Shown here: in pieces, positions 27,671-37,585 of the stretch
Layout: every line of letters begins with the position of its first letter
Numbering within the stretch: position 1 is the stretch's first letter
Assembly (NCBI RefSeq): GCF_021738965.1
Contig: NZ_JAKKOQ010000001.1
Span: 248,001 to 312,000, forward strand
Direction of reading: 5' to 3'
Origin: Gordonia zhenghanii
GTDB taxonomy: Bacteria > Actinomycetota > Actinomycetes > Mycobacteriales > Mycobacteriaceae
Length of the DNA stretch: 64,000 nucleotides
Position numbers and translations under genes: made by a program
The notes under the pieces: generated by a model
The model's input: the letters and a program-made list of their open reading frames with translations, nothing else
Told to the model about the DNA's origin: nothing
The model's database searches: none

Positions 27671-30025
27671 ATGGATCGAATGAGTCCGGACCACCCGTTG
27701 CGCAGCTGCGCCGAAGAGTTGGCGAGCCGGCCGGACGACCGCCTCGCCGAACTCCTGGTCCGACGACCCGATCTCGCGTCGCCACCGCCGCGGGGAACCG
27801 GGGTCCTCGCACAGCGGTCTCTGGCAGCCGCATCCATCTCGTTGGCAGGCGAAGACCTCGACCTCCTGGCCGTCGCCGTCGTCGAAGCATTCCTCGACGT
27901 CTCGTCCGCTTCGCGCCGCGGCCACGGGCTGCTCGGACCGGTGACCCGCGACGACATCGTGGCGAGGCTGGGCCGGCGCGCACGCCGCCCCGACGTTGAC
28001 GCCCGGCTCGCGCTTCTCGCCGACCGCGCTCTGATCTGGCCGAGCGGATCCTCGACCGGCAAGAAGGCGACGAGCTGGGTGGCGGGGGTCCACCTGGCGT
28101 CCGCGTTGCCGTGGCGGACGCCGCACCTGATCACTCCCATCGCAACGACCGAGCCAGACGAGATCTCGAGCCGGATCGACAACCTCGACGACCGACCGCG
28201 TGAACTCCTCACGACGCTCGCGAACGGTCACGCACTCGGTCGCTCGCGCGACGCGGCCCCCGACGCCGACCCGGCAGCCCCTGTCCCCCGCCTCATCGCA
28301 TCGGATCTCCTGTCCCGCGTCGACGAGCAGACCGTCGAACTGCCGCCGCAGGTCGGTCAGATCCTGCGCGGCGAGCCGCCGCTGGCCACGACGAGTCTGA
28401 CGGCGCCGGAGCTCTCCGGCACGCCGTCGCGCTTCGACGCGGCCACGGTCGACGCTGCCGGTGCGGGCGAGGCTCTCGAGTTCCTCCGCCACACCGGCGA
28501 TCTGCTCGCCGCTCTCTCCGAAGCTCCCGCGGCCGTGCTGCGCGCGGGCGGCATGGGCGTCCGCGAACTCCGACGCCTCGCCAAGGCGACCGGTCTGTCT
28601 ACGACCCGCGTCGGGCTGCTCGTCGAACTCTCCGCCGCAGGGCACCTGATCGACGCGGGTGTCCCCGAGTCGATCGACGTCCTGTCCGGTGACGACGTGT
28701 TCGCTCCGACGACGTCGAGTGACACCTGGCTGCACTACGAACCGGGCCGCCGGTGGGCGCACCTGGCCGACTGCTGGATCGACCTGCCTCGGTGTGCGTG
28801 GCGCATCGGCGAGACCGACCGCGACAGCGCGATCATCGGTGCACTCGCCTCCACTGCGTTCGATCACTCGGCGCCCCTCGTCCGACGCACGATCCTGACG
28901 CCGCTCACCGAGGTCGAGCCTGCGGTGGGAGTCAGCGTCACCGCGCTCACCGCGCTGCTCGGGTGGCGGCACCCACGGCAGTTGCGTCGCTTCACCACCC
29001 GCCTTGTCGGCGAGACGCTGCGCGAGGCGACCGAACTCGGGCTCGTCGCACACGGAGCCCTGACCGCGGCAGGCCGCGCACTGCTCGCCGTCCCGACCTT
29101 CGACGAGGACGATCCCGACGGGGGCGATCGGGGCGATCTCGTCGACGTGATGACCGCGGCGCTCCCCGAGCCCATCGACTACTTCCTCGTGCAGGCCGAC
29201 TTCACCGTCACCGCGCCCGGTCCGCTCACTCCGGAGTTGGCCGAACGACTCGCGCTGGTCGCCGACCTGGAGTCCGGCGGCGCCGCCTCGGTGTACCGAG
29301 TCACCGAGGACGGGATCCGCCGCGCGCTCGACACCGGCCGAACGGCCGCGGAGCTGACTGCCTTGTTCACCCAGCACTCCAAGACACCCGTCCCTCAGTC
29401 GTTGACCTACCTGATCGACGACGTCGCGCGCCGACACGGACAGCTTCGCGTCGGGGTGGCGTCGTCGTTCGTGCGCTGCGAGGACGAGGCGACGTTGACG
29501 GCTGTGTTGCGCAGCTCCGCCGCAGGCGACGTGTCGCTGCGTGCGCTGGCGCCGACGGTCGCGGTGTCGGCGGCACCGCTGCGCGACGTCGTCGAGCGGC
29601 TGCGTGCCGCGGGCTTCGCCCCTGCGGGCGAGGACTCGTCCGGCGCGCTGATCGATCTGCGCAGCCGCGGAGTGCGGGTCCCCGCGAGAACCCGCCGGGC
29701 ACCGATTCCGGCCCGTCGCGGACGGATCGGCCCCGGCCAGGCCGCCACCGTCGTCGGCCGCATGCGCGTCGCCGACCGTGCGGAGGCTCCGGTGTCGACC
29801 GCCACGTCGACCGGTTCGGGCGCGACGACGTCGGCCCTCATCCAGTTGGCTATGCAGACCGGGCGCAGGCTGCGCATCGGATACGTCGACGCGCACGGCG
29901 GCGCGAGTCGTCATGTCGTGAAGGCCCAATCGCTCGCCGCAGGCCAGCTCGTCGCCGTCGAAGAGATCGGCGGCGAGGACCTGCGGTTCGCGCTGCACCG
30001 CATCACCCGCGTCGAACTCCTGTAG
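27671..30025 (+). CDS. Helicase-associated (XPB/Ssl2 N-terminal-like) protein
   Basis: The 784-residue protein lies directly before the XPB helicase gene, as Rv0862c beside Rv0861c, and belongs to the family annotated as helicase XPB/Ssl2 N-terminal domain proteins. It has no Walker motifs. The N-terminus is [28 protein letters not shown] and winged-helix-like segments follow (e.g. [21 protein letters not shown]). Residues about 445-620 hold [21 protein letters not shown]. The C-terminus resembles a WYL-type segment ([15 protein letters not shown], here [19 protein letters not shown]). Starts at ATG 27671 or 27680 are equally possible. It probably works with the helicase in DNA repair. Confidence 0.82.
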   Translation: MDRMSPDHPLRSCAEELASRPDDRLAELLVRRPDLASPPPRGTGVLAQRSLAAASISLAGEDLDLLAVAVVEAFLDVSSASRRGHGLLGPVTRDDIVARLGRRARRPDVDARLALLADRALIWPSGSSTGKKATSWVAGVHLASALPWRTPHLITPIATTEPDEISSRIDNLDDRPRELLTTLANGHALGRSRDAAPDADPAAPVPRLIASDLLSRVDEQTVELPPQVGQILRGEPPLATTSLTAPELSGTPSRFDAATVDAAGAGEALEFLRHTGDLLAALSEAPAAVLRAGGMGVRELRRLAKATGLSTTRVGLLVELSAAGHLIDAGVPESIDVLSGDDVFAPTTSSDTWLHYEPGRRWAHLADCWIDLPRCAWRIGETDRDSAIIGALASTAFDHSAPLVRRTILTPLTEVEPAVGVSVTALTALLGWRHPRQLRRFTTRLVGETLREATELGLVAHGALTAAGRALLAVPTFDEDDPDGGDRGDLVDVMTAALPEPIDYFLVQADFTVTAPGPLTPELAERLALVADLESGGAASVYRVTEDGIRRALDTGRTAAELTALFTQHSKTPVPQSLTYLIDDVARRHGQLRVGVASSFVRCEDEATLTAVLRSSAAGDVSLRALAPTVAVSAAPLRDVVERLRAAGFAPAGEDSSGALIDLRSRGVRVPARTRRAPIPARRGRIGPGQAATVVGRMRVADRAEAPVSTATSTGSGATTSALIQLAMQTGRRLRIGYVDAHGGASRHVVKAQSLAAGQLVAVEEIGGEDLRFALHRITRVELL

Positions 30026-30089
30026 TCGCCGGTGCCGTCAGTCGCCGCCCGGTGTGGCCGAGAAGCCCGCAGGCCTGGACAATGGACGA

Positions 30090-31727
30090 GTGACCGACGG
30101 ACCGCTGATCGTGCAATCGGACAAGACCCTCCTGCTGGAGGTCGACCATCCCGCCGCCGCGCAGGCACGCGCGGCGATCGCGCCGTTCGCCGAACTCGAA
30201 CGCGCGCCCGAACACATCCACACCTACCGGGTGACCCCGCTGGCACTGTGGAACGCGCGGGCCGCAGGCCACGACGCCGAGCAGGTGGTCGACGCCCTCG
30301 TCACCCATTCCCGGTTCCCCGTGCCGCAGCCGCTGCTGGTCGACATCGTCGACACGATGGGCCGCTTCGGTCGTCTGCAACTCGTGAAGCACCCCGCGCA
30401 CGGGCTCACCCTCGTATCGTTCGACCGCGCCGTCCTCGAGGAGATCCTCCGCCACAAGAAGGTGGCTCCGATGCTCGGCACACGTATCGACGACGACACC
30501 GTCATCGTCCACCCGTCCGAGCGCGGTCGACTCAAGCAGATTCTACTCAAGGTCGGCTGGCCTGCCGAGGACCTCGCGGGTTACGTCGACGGCGAGGCGC
30601 ACCCGATTGAGCTCGTACAGGACGACTGGTCGCTGCGCGACTATCAGGAGATGGCCACGGACTCGTTCTGGGCGGGCGGGTCGGGCGTCATCGTCCTGCC
30701 GTGCGGCGCCGGTAAGACGATGGTCGGCGCGGCCGCGATGGCCAAGGCCGGTGCGACGACTCTGATCCTCGTGACGAACACCGTCGCGGGACGCCAGTGG
30801 AAACGTGAACTGATCGCACGCACGTCGCTCACCGAGGACGAGATCGGCGAGTATTCGGGCGAACGCAAGGAAGTCCGCCCCGTCACGATCGCCACGTACC
30901 AGGTCATCACCCGAAAGACGAAGGGCGAGTACAAGAATCTCGACCTGTTCGATTCGCGCGACTGGGGCCTCATCGTCTACGACGAGGTGCACCTCCTGCC
31001 TGCCCCGGTCTTCCGGATGACCGCCGATCTGCAGTCGCGGCGCCGACTCGGACTCACGGCGACACTCGTCCGCGAGGACGGCCGCGAAGGCGACGTGTTC
31101 AGCCTCATCGGGCCCAAGCGCTACGACGCGCCGTGGAAGGACATCGAGGCGCAGGGCTGGATCGCACCGGCCGATTGCATCGAGGTCCGGGTGACGATGA
31201 CCGACGAGGAACGGTTGCAGTACGCGGTCGCCGAGGCCGACACGAAGTACAAGCTCTGCTCGACGGTCCACTCGAAGGTCAACGTCGTCAAGAACATTCT
31301 CAGTAAGCACGGGAATTCTCAGACGCTCGTGATCGGCGCCTACATCGACCAGCTCGAGGAGCTCGGTCGTGAGCTCGACGCTCCGGTCATCCAGGGATCG
31401 ACGCGCAACGCCGAGCGCGAGAAGCTGTTCGACGCGTTCCGGCGCGGCGAGCTCTCGACGCTCGTGGTCTCCAAGGTCGCGAACTTCTCGATCGACCTGC
31501 CGGAGGCGTCGGTCGCCGTCCAAGTATCGGGGACGTTCGGCTCCCGCCAGGAGGAGGCGCAGCGTCTCGGACGTCTTCTGCGCCCCAAGTCCGACGGCGG
31601 TCAGGCGCACTTCTACTCGGTCGTCTCCCGCGACTCCCTCGACGCGGACTACGCCGCGCACCGGCAGCGTTTCCTCGCCGAGCAGGGCTACGCGTACCGG
31701 ATCGTCGACGCGGCAGACCTGGTGTAG
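30090..31727 (+). CDS. ercc3: DNA repair helicase XPB (superfamily 2)
   Basis: This ATP-dependent 3'-5' DNA helicase has 545 residues. Residues ~1-60 match the bacterial XPB N-terminus (GPLIVQSDKTLLLEVDHP). The motor has Walker A LPCGAGKT, the Q-motif region LRDYQEMATDSFW, DEVH box in IVYDEVHLLPA, GLTATLVREDG (motif III, with the RED motif of XPB) and QRLGRLLRP (motif VI). The GTG at 30090 matches the mycobacterial start. It lies 64 bases after its partner gene and four before dapC. Confidence 0.93.
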   Translation: MTDGPLIVQSDKTLLLEVDHPAAAQARAAIAPFAELERAPEHIHTYRVTPLALWNARAAGHDAEQVVDALVTHSRFPVPQPLLVDIVDTMGRFGRLQLVKHPAHGLTLVSFDRAVLEEILRHKKVAPMLGTRIDDDTVIVHPSERGRLKQILLKVGWPAEDLAGYVDGEAHPIELVQDDWSLRDYQEMATDSFWAGGSGVIVLPCGAGKTMVGAAAMAKAGATTLILVTNTVAGRQWKRELIARTSLTEDEIGEYSGERKEVRPVTIATYQVITRKTKGEYKNLDLFDSRDWGLIVYDEVHLLPAPVFRMTADLQSRRRLGLTATLVREDGREGDVFSLIGPKRYDAPWKDIEAQGWIAPADCIEVRVTMTDEERLQYAVAEADTKYKLCSTVHSKVNVVKNILSKHGNSQTLVIGAYIDQLEELGRELDAPVIQGSTRNAEREKLFDAFRRGELSTLVVSKVANFSIDLPEASVAVQVSGTFGSRQEEAQRLGRLLRPKSDGGQAHFYSVVSRDSLDADYAAHRQRFLAEQGYAYRIVDAADLV

Positions 31728-31731
31728 ACGC

Positions 31732-32886
31732 ATGCCGATGGTCAGCCGGATGCGCCCGTTCACGTCGACGATCTTCGCCGAGATGTCGGCGCTGGCCGTC
31801 GAGCACGACGCGGTGAACCTCGGGCAGGGATTCCCCGACTCCGACGGCCCTGCGTCGATGCTCGAGGCCGCACAGCGAGCGATAGCCGACGGACACAATC
31901 AGTACCCGCCGGGCCCCGGCATCCCGGCCCTGCGTGAAGCCGTCGCCGCACAACAACTCGACGATTACGGACTCGCCTACGATCCCGACACCCAGGTACT
32001 GGTGACCGTCGGCGCGACGGAGGCCATCGCGGGTGCGATCCTCGGCCTGGTGGAGCCCGGCCGCGAGGTCGTCATGATCGAGCCGTACTACGACGCCTAT
32101 GCGGCCGCTGTCGCGCTGGCCGGCGGGGTGCGTCGCACCGTCCCGCTGGTTGCGGACGGCGACGGCTTCACACTCGACCGAGACGCGCTGGCCGCCGCGA
32201 TCGGGCCGGACACGGCCGCCGTCGTGGTGAACTCCCCGCACAATCCGACCGGGACCATCGTGTCGGACGACGACCTCACCGAGATCTCCCGACTGTGCGT
32301 CGAGCACGACGTGATCGCTATCGCCGACGAGGTCTACGAGCACCTCGTGTTCGACGGGGCCGCCCACCATCCGCTCGCGACGTTCCCCGGCATGGCCGAG
32401 CGGACCCTGCGGATATCCGGGGCCGCGAAGACTTTCCATGTCACGGGGTGGAAGGTCGGCTGGATCAGCGGTCCGGCCGACCTCGTCCAGGCGGCCCGCG
32501 CAGCCAAACAGTTCTTGACGTACGTGGGCAGCGGACCGTTCCAGCCCGCCGTCGCGCATGCGCTGCGCACCGAGATGGACTGGGTGCGCACCGACGCTCA
32601 ATCCCTGGGGCGCAAACGCACTCGCCTGTCGAACGCACTCGCCGCCGCCGGTTTCACCGTGCACCGCAGCGACGCGACCTACTTCGTGTGCGCCGATCCG
32701 CGTCCCCTCGGGATCAGCGACGGCGCGGCGTTCTGCCGAGAGCTCCCCGCCCGCATCGGCGTGACCGCGGTCCCGGTCAGCGCGTTCGTCGACCACCCGC
32801 AGCCATGGCGACACATGGTCCGGTTCGCATTCGCCAAGGACGACGACCTGATCGACGAGGCCGCGCGGCGGCTGGCGCGGTTGTAG
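31732..32886 (+). CDS. dapC: Class I/II aminotransferase, DapC-type
   Basis: This PLP enzyme is probably N-succinyldiaminopimelate aminotransferase of lysine/peptidoglycan synthesis. The 384-residue protein has the N-terminal VNLGQGFPDSDGP, NQYPPGPG, VVNSPHNPTGT, IADEVYEHLVFDG and the PLP-lysine segment SGAAKTFHVTGWKVGW. N-terminus and motifs agree closely with Rv0858c (DapC), which lies in the same place relative to the XPB helicase. Related enzymes deaminate methionine or kynurenine, so the exact substrate is a family inference. The start is ATG 31732. Confidence 0.85.
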   Translation: MPMVSRMRPFTSTIFAEMSALAVEHDAVNLGQGFPDSDGPASMLEAAQRAIADGHNQYPPGPGIPALREAVAAQQLDDYGLAYDPDTQVLVTVGATEAIAGAILGLVEPGREVVMIEPYYDAYAAAVALAGGVRRTVPLVADGDGFTLDRDALAAAIGPDTAAVVVNSPHNPTGTIVSDDDLTEISRLCVEHDVIAIADEVYEHLVFDGAAHHPLATFPGMAERTLRISGAAKTFHVTGWKVGWISGPADLVQAARAAKQFLTYVGSGPFQPAVAHALRTEMDWVRTDAQSLGRKRTRLSNALAAAGFTVHRSDATYFVCADPRPLGISDGAAFCRELPARIGVTAVPVSAFVDHPQPWRHMVRFAFAKDDDLIDEAARRLARL

Positions 32887-32893
32887 CGCCCGA

Positions 32894-33523
32894 CTAGAAC
32901 ACGCCCGAGGGTCGGAACTGGACGCTGACCCGCGGGCCGACGCCGCTCGCCTTCGGCACGGCGTGCTCCCAGGTCCGTTGGCAGCTGCCGCCCATCACCA
33001 GCAGGTCGCCGGAGCCGAGGACGAACCGGCGGGAGGCTCCCCCGCCGTACGGACGGAGCAGCAGTGGGCGCGGTGCGCCGAGCGACAGGATCGCGACCAG
33101 CGTGTCGTGGGTCCGCCCTCGTCCGATCCGGTCCCCGTGCCAGGCGACGCTGTCGGTTCCGTCGCGGTACAGACACAGGCCCGCCGTCTCGAAACCACCG
33201 GGCAGCGCCGACCGGTAGTGGTCGCTGAGCGCGTCGCGGGCCACGTCGAGGATCGGGTGCGGCAGTCGGTCGTCGCCGAGGTACATCGCGAGTAGACGCG
33301 GCACAGCGACCGTCGCGGCGTACATGCGCCGTTCCTCGGCCCGCCACGGCACCTGTGTGCGCAGCGCGTCGAAGACGTCGACGGATCCTTGGAGCCAACC
33401 GGGACGGACATCGACCCATGCGCCGTCGGAGAGCTCGGTGCGACGGACTCCCGTCGTCAGCGACGTCAGTACAGGGCCGGCATCAGTGGCGTCGAAGAGG
33501 CTCGTCTGCAGTCCCGCCGCCAT
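32894..33523 (-). CDS. alkB: Alpha-ketoglutarate-dependent dioxygenase AlkB
   Basis: AlkB removes methyl groups from alkylated DNA bases by Fe(II)/2-oxoglutarate oxidation. The 209-residue protein has the iron ligands HxD in VAWHGDRIG and the distal His in RTWEHAVPK, with the 2-oxoglutarate-binding RVSVQFRP. It is shorter than E. coli AlkB at the N-terminus, as in other actinobacterial forms. The ATG at 33523 is clear. It is convergent with dapC (7-bp gap). A role in DNA repair fits the nearby XPB helicase, but they are on opposite strands. Confidence 0.9.
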   Translation of the reverse strand: MAAGLQTSLFDATDAGPVLTSLTTGVRRTELSDGAWVDVRPGWLQGSVDVFDALRTQVPWRAEERRMYAATVAVPRLLAMYLGDDRLPHPILDVARDALSDHYRSALPGGFETAGLCLYRDGTDSVAWHGDRIGRGRTHDTLVAILSLGAPRPLLLRPYGGGASRRFVLGSGDLLVMGGSCQRTWEHAVPKASGVGPRVSVQFRPSGVF

Positions 33524-33556
33524 AGCCGAAATCGTACACCTGTTCGAATGTCGGCA

Positions 33557-34438
33557 CTAGACCTCGAACACCTCTCCGGTCAGCCGCTCGGACTCGGCCC
33601 ACAGCAGATCCCGCAGACCCTGGTCGTCGGCAGCGCGGCGCACCCGAGCCTTCGTCGGATAGCCACGGAAGCCGCCGGGGCCGTTCGGGCCGTAGAAGTC
33701 GCCGTTGCGCACATCGGGCATCGTCGCCGCATACAACGTCGGGAGGGCTCCGCGCTCGGCAGGCTGACCGACCCGAAGCCAGGTCGCCAGATCCATCACG
33801 GCGTCGAACCTCGTCTGCGACTTGCCGGTGAGACTGGTGGAGGCGTAGCCCGGATGCGCGATCACGGCGCGCTTCCTCGACCCCGCCGCCCTCAGACGAC
33901 GCGCGAGTTCCCGCGCGAAGGCGAGGTTCGCCAGCTTGGAGTCGCCGTAGGCCTCCCACCGGTTGTAGGTCCGGCGCTCCCAGTTCACGTCGTCGAACCG
34001 TTTCCGCGACCCGTACTGCATGAGCGACGAGACGACCACGACCCGGTCGGTCACCTTCGGGAGGAGCAACGAGGTGAGGACGAAGTGACCGAGATGATTG
34101 GTGCCCATCTGCATCTCGAAGCCGTCGACGGTGCGCCGGAACGGGACCGCCATCACGCCGGCATTGTTGACCAGGACGTCCGCCTCGTCGACGCTGTCCG
34201 CGAACTCACGCACGGACGCCAGATCGGAGAGGTCGAGCCGAGCCACGGTCGCCGCGGGACCGATGTCGCGCGCCACCGCGTTCGCCGTCTCCTGGTTCCG
34301 GCACGCCAACGTCACCCGCGCACCCGCTGCGGCCAGCGCTCTCGCCGTGGCTGCGCCCAACCCGCTGTTGGCTCCGGTGACGATGTACCGACGGCCGTTC
34401 TGCGGCGGAATGTCGCTCGCGTCCCACTTCGCGACCAC
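33557..34438 (-). CDS. Short-chain dehydrogenase/reductase, retinol-dehydrogenase-like
   Basis: This is a 293-residue NAD(P)-dependent oxidoreductase of the SDR family. It has the cofactor motif TGANSGLGAATA, NNAGVMAVP, the catalytic Ser in VVSSLMQYG and the YGDSK pair for Tyr/Lys. The C-terminal part NGDFYGPNGPGGFRGYP is typical of the retinol-dehydrogenase-like subgroup. The GTG at 34438 is preceded by GGAGAGG. The cyclase gene ends 14 bases upstream, so the two may share a transcript. The substrate is unknown. Confidence 0.9.
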   Translation of the reverse strand: MVAKWDASDIPPQNGRRYIVTGANSGLGAATARALAAAGARVTLACRNQETANAVARDIGPAATVARLDLSDLASVREFADSVDEADVLVNNAGVMAVPFRRTVDGFEMQMGTNHLGHFVLTSLLLPKVTDRVVVVSSLMQYGSRKRFDDVNWERRTYNRWEAYGDSKLANLAFARELARRLRAAGSRKRAVIAHPGYASTSLTGKSQTRFDAVMDLATWLRVGQPAERGALPTLYAATMPDVRNGDFYGPNGPGGFRGYPTKARVRRAADDQGLRDLLWAESERLTGEVFEV

Positions 34439-34452
34439 TGAGCCTGCCTCTC

Positions 34453-36174
34453 CTACGGTTTCGCCGTGCGCTCACCGGGGCGCGCGAACTTGACCAAGTC
34501 TGCCAGCACGCTCCCGAGCGACGGCGGGGCCGGTCTCGTCAACAGCCCGACGGGCGCATGGATCTCGGTGACGTGTGCACGGCCCCGTAGCACTTGGCGG
34601 TCCACCCGCTGCCAGAGCTCGCTCTCGTGGTCGGCCGCGGCCTCGATCGCCACTCGACTCGCATACACCGGCGAGTAGCCGATCTTGGCGAGATCGGACA
34701 GGCGGGCCGACTCGTTCACCGCGTCGCCGATCACCGTGTACTCGTAGCGAGTCCGCGCACCGATATTGCCCGCGAACACGCTGCCGAACGCGACGCCCAT
34801 CCCCCATTCGAGGGGAAGCTTCTCGCTCAGTTCCGCTCCGAGTTCTCGTGCTGCCGACAACGCCTGCAGCGCAGGGTCTTCGAGGGCTGCGGGCGCACCG
34901 AAGACGATGAGCGCGGCGTCGCCCTCGAACTTGTTGATGAAGCCGCCGTGGCGGTGGACGATGTCGGCGACGATCGAGAAGAAGGCGTTCAAGACGACGG
35001 CCGTCTCGCGAGGGTCCCGGTCGGCGGCGAATGCGGTGGATCCGGTGATGTCGACGAAGATGACGGCGACGTCGGTGTTGGTGCCGACGAGTTCGCCGTC
35101 CTGTTCCAATGCCAGCTGGGCGACGCCGTCGCCGACGTGTCGGGAGAAGATGTCGCGCATGCGTTCGCGCTCGGCGAGGCCGTCGAGCATCGAGTTGAGT
35201 CCGGCCTGCAGAACGCCGAGTTCGGAAGAGTCGTACACGGCGACTCGCCGACGCAGGTCGCCGCCCCGCGTCGCTTCGACCACTTCGCGCATGTCGTCGA
35301 GCGGATCGGCGATGGCGCGGTTCACCAGGCCGACGACCCGGGCGCCGGAGGTCAACGAGATGACGGCCAACAGGATCGTCGCCCAGTCGATGGATCCCGC
35401 GGCGGGCGGAACCCAGCCGAGTCCGCGGCCGACGTTCATCAAGATGAGGCCGACCATCGGCACCGCCGACGACACGACCCACACGACGACCATGCGTTCG
35501 CGGACGCCGTGCATGACGCCGTCGACCGACGATCCGCGCAGCGCCAGCGCCGCGAGCGGACGTGCCGCGCTCTCGGCGAACAGATACGTCAGACATCCGG
35601 ACGTGACCGCGGCGAGCCCGAAGGCTCCGGCCACCGCCAGGACGAAGACCAGGCGTACGTCCGAGACCAGCGCGTAGACGCCGAAGGCCACCGCCCATCC
35701 GAAGGCGTCGGCGAGCACGAGCCGTCGAGGAATAGCGCGGATCGCGTCGCGTCGCCTGTCGTCGGCGGGCTCGGTGGGTCCGACGCTGATGAACCAGCGG
35801 AACTGCGGAGTCAGGAAGACGAACGACGCGACGACGCTCGTCAGTGTCCCGAGCACGAGCGACGCGAGCACCGTCCCCATGAGCGGCCGGTAGGCGGAAT
35901 CGGTGTACAGGTCGAGTCGCCCGCCGTTGAACGTCAGGAGCACGGCGACGAACGTCTCGATGCCGATCAGGATTTTGGCGCCCGCGACGATCACACCGCC
36001 GACGAACATTCCCCGTCTGGCGAACGACCGTCGTGTCTGGGTGTCGAGCTCGAGGAGTTCAGCGTCCCCGCGCGAGCGGCCGCTGCCGCCGAGCCCGACG
36101 ACCGACTCCGGACTGGTGCGGGCGTCGATCCAGTCGGCTATGCGATGTGCGGTCGCGCGGTGTCGCCCTCGCAT
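34453..36174 (-). CDS. Membrane adenylate cyclase (6 TM-HAMP-CHD)
   Basis: This class III cyclase makes cAMP from ATP. It has 573 residues: six membrane helices (about 55-280), a HAMP linker (about 283-335) and a cyclase homology domain (about 365-545). All catalytic residues are present: metal Asp375 (VIFVDITGST) and Asp419, Lys415 in NKFEGD, Asp484 and Asn487 in GDAVNESAR, and Arg491. The architecture is that of the Rv1318c-Rv1320c group. The ATG at 36174 is preferred because GGAGG (36183-36187) stands eight bases before it; upstream in-frame starts exist. The leader can form a hairpin that hides the ribosome-binding site. Confidence 0.9.
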   Translation of the reverse strand: MRGRHRATAHRIADWIDARTSPESVVGLGGSGRSRGDAELLELDTQTRRSFARRGMFVGGVIVAGAKILIGIETFVAVLLTFNGGRLDLYTDSAYRPLMGTVLASLVLGTLTSVVASFVFLTPQFRWFISVGPTEPADDRRRDAIRAIPRRLVLADAFGWAVAFGVYALVSDVRLVFVLAVAGAFGLAAVTSGCLTYLFAESAARPLAALALRGSSVDGVMHGVRERMVVVWVVSSAVPMVGLILMNVGRGLGWVPPAAGSIDWATILLAVISLTSGARVVGLVNRAIADPLDDMREVVEATRGGDLRRRVAVYDSSELGVLQAGLNSMLDGLAERERMRDIFSRHVGDGVAQLALEQDGELVGTNTDVAVIFVDITGSTAFAADRDPRETAVVLNAFFSIVADIVHRHGGFINKFEGDAALIVFGAPAALEDPALQALSAARELGAELSEKLPLEWGMGVAFGSVFAGNIGARTRYEYTVIGDAVNESARLSDLAKIGYSPVYASRVAIEAAADHESELWQRVDRQVLRGRAHVTEIHAPVGLLTRPAPPSLGSVLADLVKFARPGERTAKP

Positions 36175-36180
36175 GCACAT

Positions 36181-36231
36181 CACCTCCCGGTTCGGCGAAT
36201 CTCACTGAGACTACCTGGGAACCGGGAGGTG
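36181..36231 (-). promoter_or_regulatory. Hairpin that sequesters the cyclase ribosome-binding site
   Basis: On the minus-strand RNA, CACCTCCCGGTTC (from 36231-36219) pairs perfectly over 13 bp with GAACCGGGAGGTG (36193-36181), which contains the GGAGG Shine-Dalgarno of the cyclase gene. The 25-base loop holds a small TCTCA/TGAGA stem. It could act as a translational switch; it could also be the terminator of yceI, whose stop is 41 bases upstream. Confidence 0.55.
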
Positions 36232-36271
36232 AATGTGCGTCGCGGCAACCGGCGACGACGAGGAGCCTAGA

Positions 36272-36820
36272 TCAGGCCTCGGCCTTGCCTGCTTCGATCT
36301 CGAGCGTGATGGTGATCTTGTCGCCGACGACCGAGCCGCCGGTCTCGAGGGGCATCTCGATGTCGATGCCGAAGTCCTTGCGGTTGATGACGGTCTTGGC
36401 GTCGAAGCCCGCGACCGGGCCCTGGCCCATTCCGGGGTTCACGCCGTTGAACTCCATCTTCAGGGTCACCGGCTTGGTGACGCCGTGCAGCGTGAAGTCG
36501 CCGTGGACGAGGTAGTCGTCACCGTCGGACTCGACCGAGGTCGAGACGAAGGTCGCGTTCGGGAAGTTCTCGGCGTCGAAGAAGTCTGCCGAGCGGATGT
36601 GCTGGTCACGCTGATCGTTTCCGGTGCTGATCGAGGTCACGTCGATCTCGGCCTTCACGCTGGGCGTGCCGTCTTCGCCGATCTCGATGGCTCCGGTGAA
36701 GGCGCCGAACACGCCGCGGACCTTCGAGACCATCAGGTGGCGAACGGTGAATCCGACCTGCGAGTGGACCGGGTCGATGGTCCAGGTGCCTGCGGTCAGT
36801 TCTGCGGGGGTGATGCTCAT
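36272..36820 (-). CDS. YceI-family lipid-binding protein
   Basis: This 182-residue protein has the YceI lipocalin-like barrel, which binds polyisoprenoids or other amphiphiles. Hallmarks are WTIDPVHSQVGFTVRHLMVSKV at the start, DQHIRSADFFDAENFP in the middle and LHGVTKPV. No signal peptide is seen, unlike E. coli YceI, so it is probably cytoplasmic, as usual in actinobacteria. GGAGG precedes the ATG at 36820. The gene is divergent from the Nudix gene across a region with a perfect 20-bp palindrome. Confidence 0.92.
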   Translation of the reverse strand: MSITPAELTAGTWTIDPVHSQVGFTVRHLMVSKVRGVFGAFTGAIEIGEDGTPSVKAEIDVTSISTGNDQRDQHIRSADFFDAENFPNATFVSTSVESDGDDYLVHGDFTLHGVTKPVTLKMEFNGVNPGMGQGPVAGFDAKTVINRKDFGIDIEMPLETGGSVVGDKITITLEIEAGKAEA

Positions 36821-36904
36821 GGGAGATCCTCCTTCTCGGCGGCTTCGTGCCGTCGTCGTCTGTTTGCCTGCGGCCTGCTGTGTCCGACCGTCTACACAGA
36901 GGAT

Positions 36905-36924
36905 AACCGGACCACGGTCCGGTT
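36905..36924. promoter_or_regulatory. Perfect palindrome between yceI and nudix genes
   Basis: AACCGGACC (36905-36913) and GGTCCGGTT (36916-36924) are perfect 9-bp arms around AC, in the 137-bp divergent promoter region. The size and position fit an operator for a dimeric regulator. No regulator gene is adjacent. Confidence 0.5.
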
Positions 36925-36957
36925 TCTTCCTGATGTGACCGGGATAACATGAGAGGC

Positions 36958-37560
36958 ATGCTCACCCGTGCTGACGTCCAGACCCGACTCGACGCGTTCG
37001 ACGTCCGGCGATTGTCGCTCGACGAGGGCATGCGGGCGGCGTCGGTGATGGTGGTGATGGCGCCGCACGACGGTCGACGCGGTGTCTGGCTCACCCGCAG
37101 GCCCGCCCGGATGAATCGCCACGCGGCCCAGTTCGCGCTCCCCGGCGGACGGCTCGACGACGCCGAGACCCACCATGAAGCGGGTCTGCGTGAGCTTCAC
37201 GAAGAGATGGGCATCGCGCTCGGCGCCGATGCGATCCTCGGCGATCTGGACGACTACCGCACGCGCTCGGGCTTCGTCATGACGCCGACGGTGGCCTGGA
37301 TGGACGACGAGGTGGATCCCGCGCCGAACCCCGACGAGGTGGAGCACGTCTTCCTGATCGACCTCGAGGAACTGGCCCACGCAGAACCGCTGTTCGAGTC
37401 GATCCCCGAGTCGGAGCGACCGGTGATGTCGTTGCCGTTGATCGGCAGGCGCATCCACGCCCCGACCGCCGCCGTCCTGTTCCAGTTCGCGGCCGTCGCG
37501 CTGCGCGACGAACCGGTCCGCGTCGCGGCCTACGATCAGCCGCTGTTCGCCTGGCGGTAG
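36958..37560 (+). CDS. Nudix hydrolase, CoA-pyrophosphatase-like
   Basis: This 200-residue Nudix enzyme hydrolyses a nucleoside diphosphate linked to X. The Nudix box is complete: G-GRLDDAETHHEAGLRELHEEMGI, with the REuxEE core. Before it, LTRRPARMNRHAAQFALPGG resembles the NUDT7/CoA-diphosphatase signature (R-x-H-x-GQ-x-x-FPGG), though Ala replaces one Gly. An in-frame ATG at 36949 would add three residues. It is convergent with the large repeat-protein gene, 25 bases away. Confidence 0.85.
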   Translation: MLTRADVQTRLDAFDVRRLSLDEGMRAASVMVVMAPHDGRRGVWLTRRPARMNRHAAQFALPGGRLDDAETHHEAGLRELHEEMGIALGADAILGDLDDYRTRSGFVMTPTVAWMDDEVDPAPNPDEVEHVFLIDLEELAHAEPLFESIPESERPVMSLPLIGRRIHAPTAAVLFQFAAVALRDEPVRVAAYDQPLFAWR

Positions 37561-37585
37561 CGCAGCGCTCGCCGATCGAGCAGGT

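Noticed and set aside
27422..29998. 858-codon minus-strand frame
   Set aside because: It is the shadow of the helicase-partner gene; only its last 62 codons, starting at the ATG at 27610, look like a gene.
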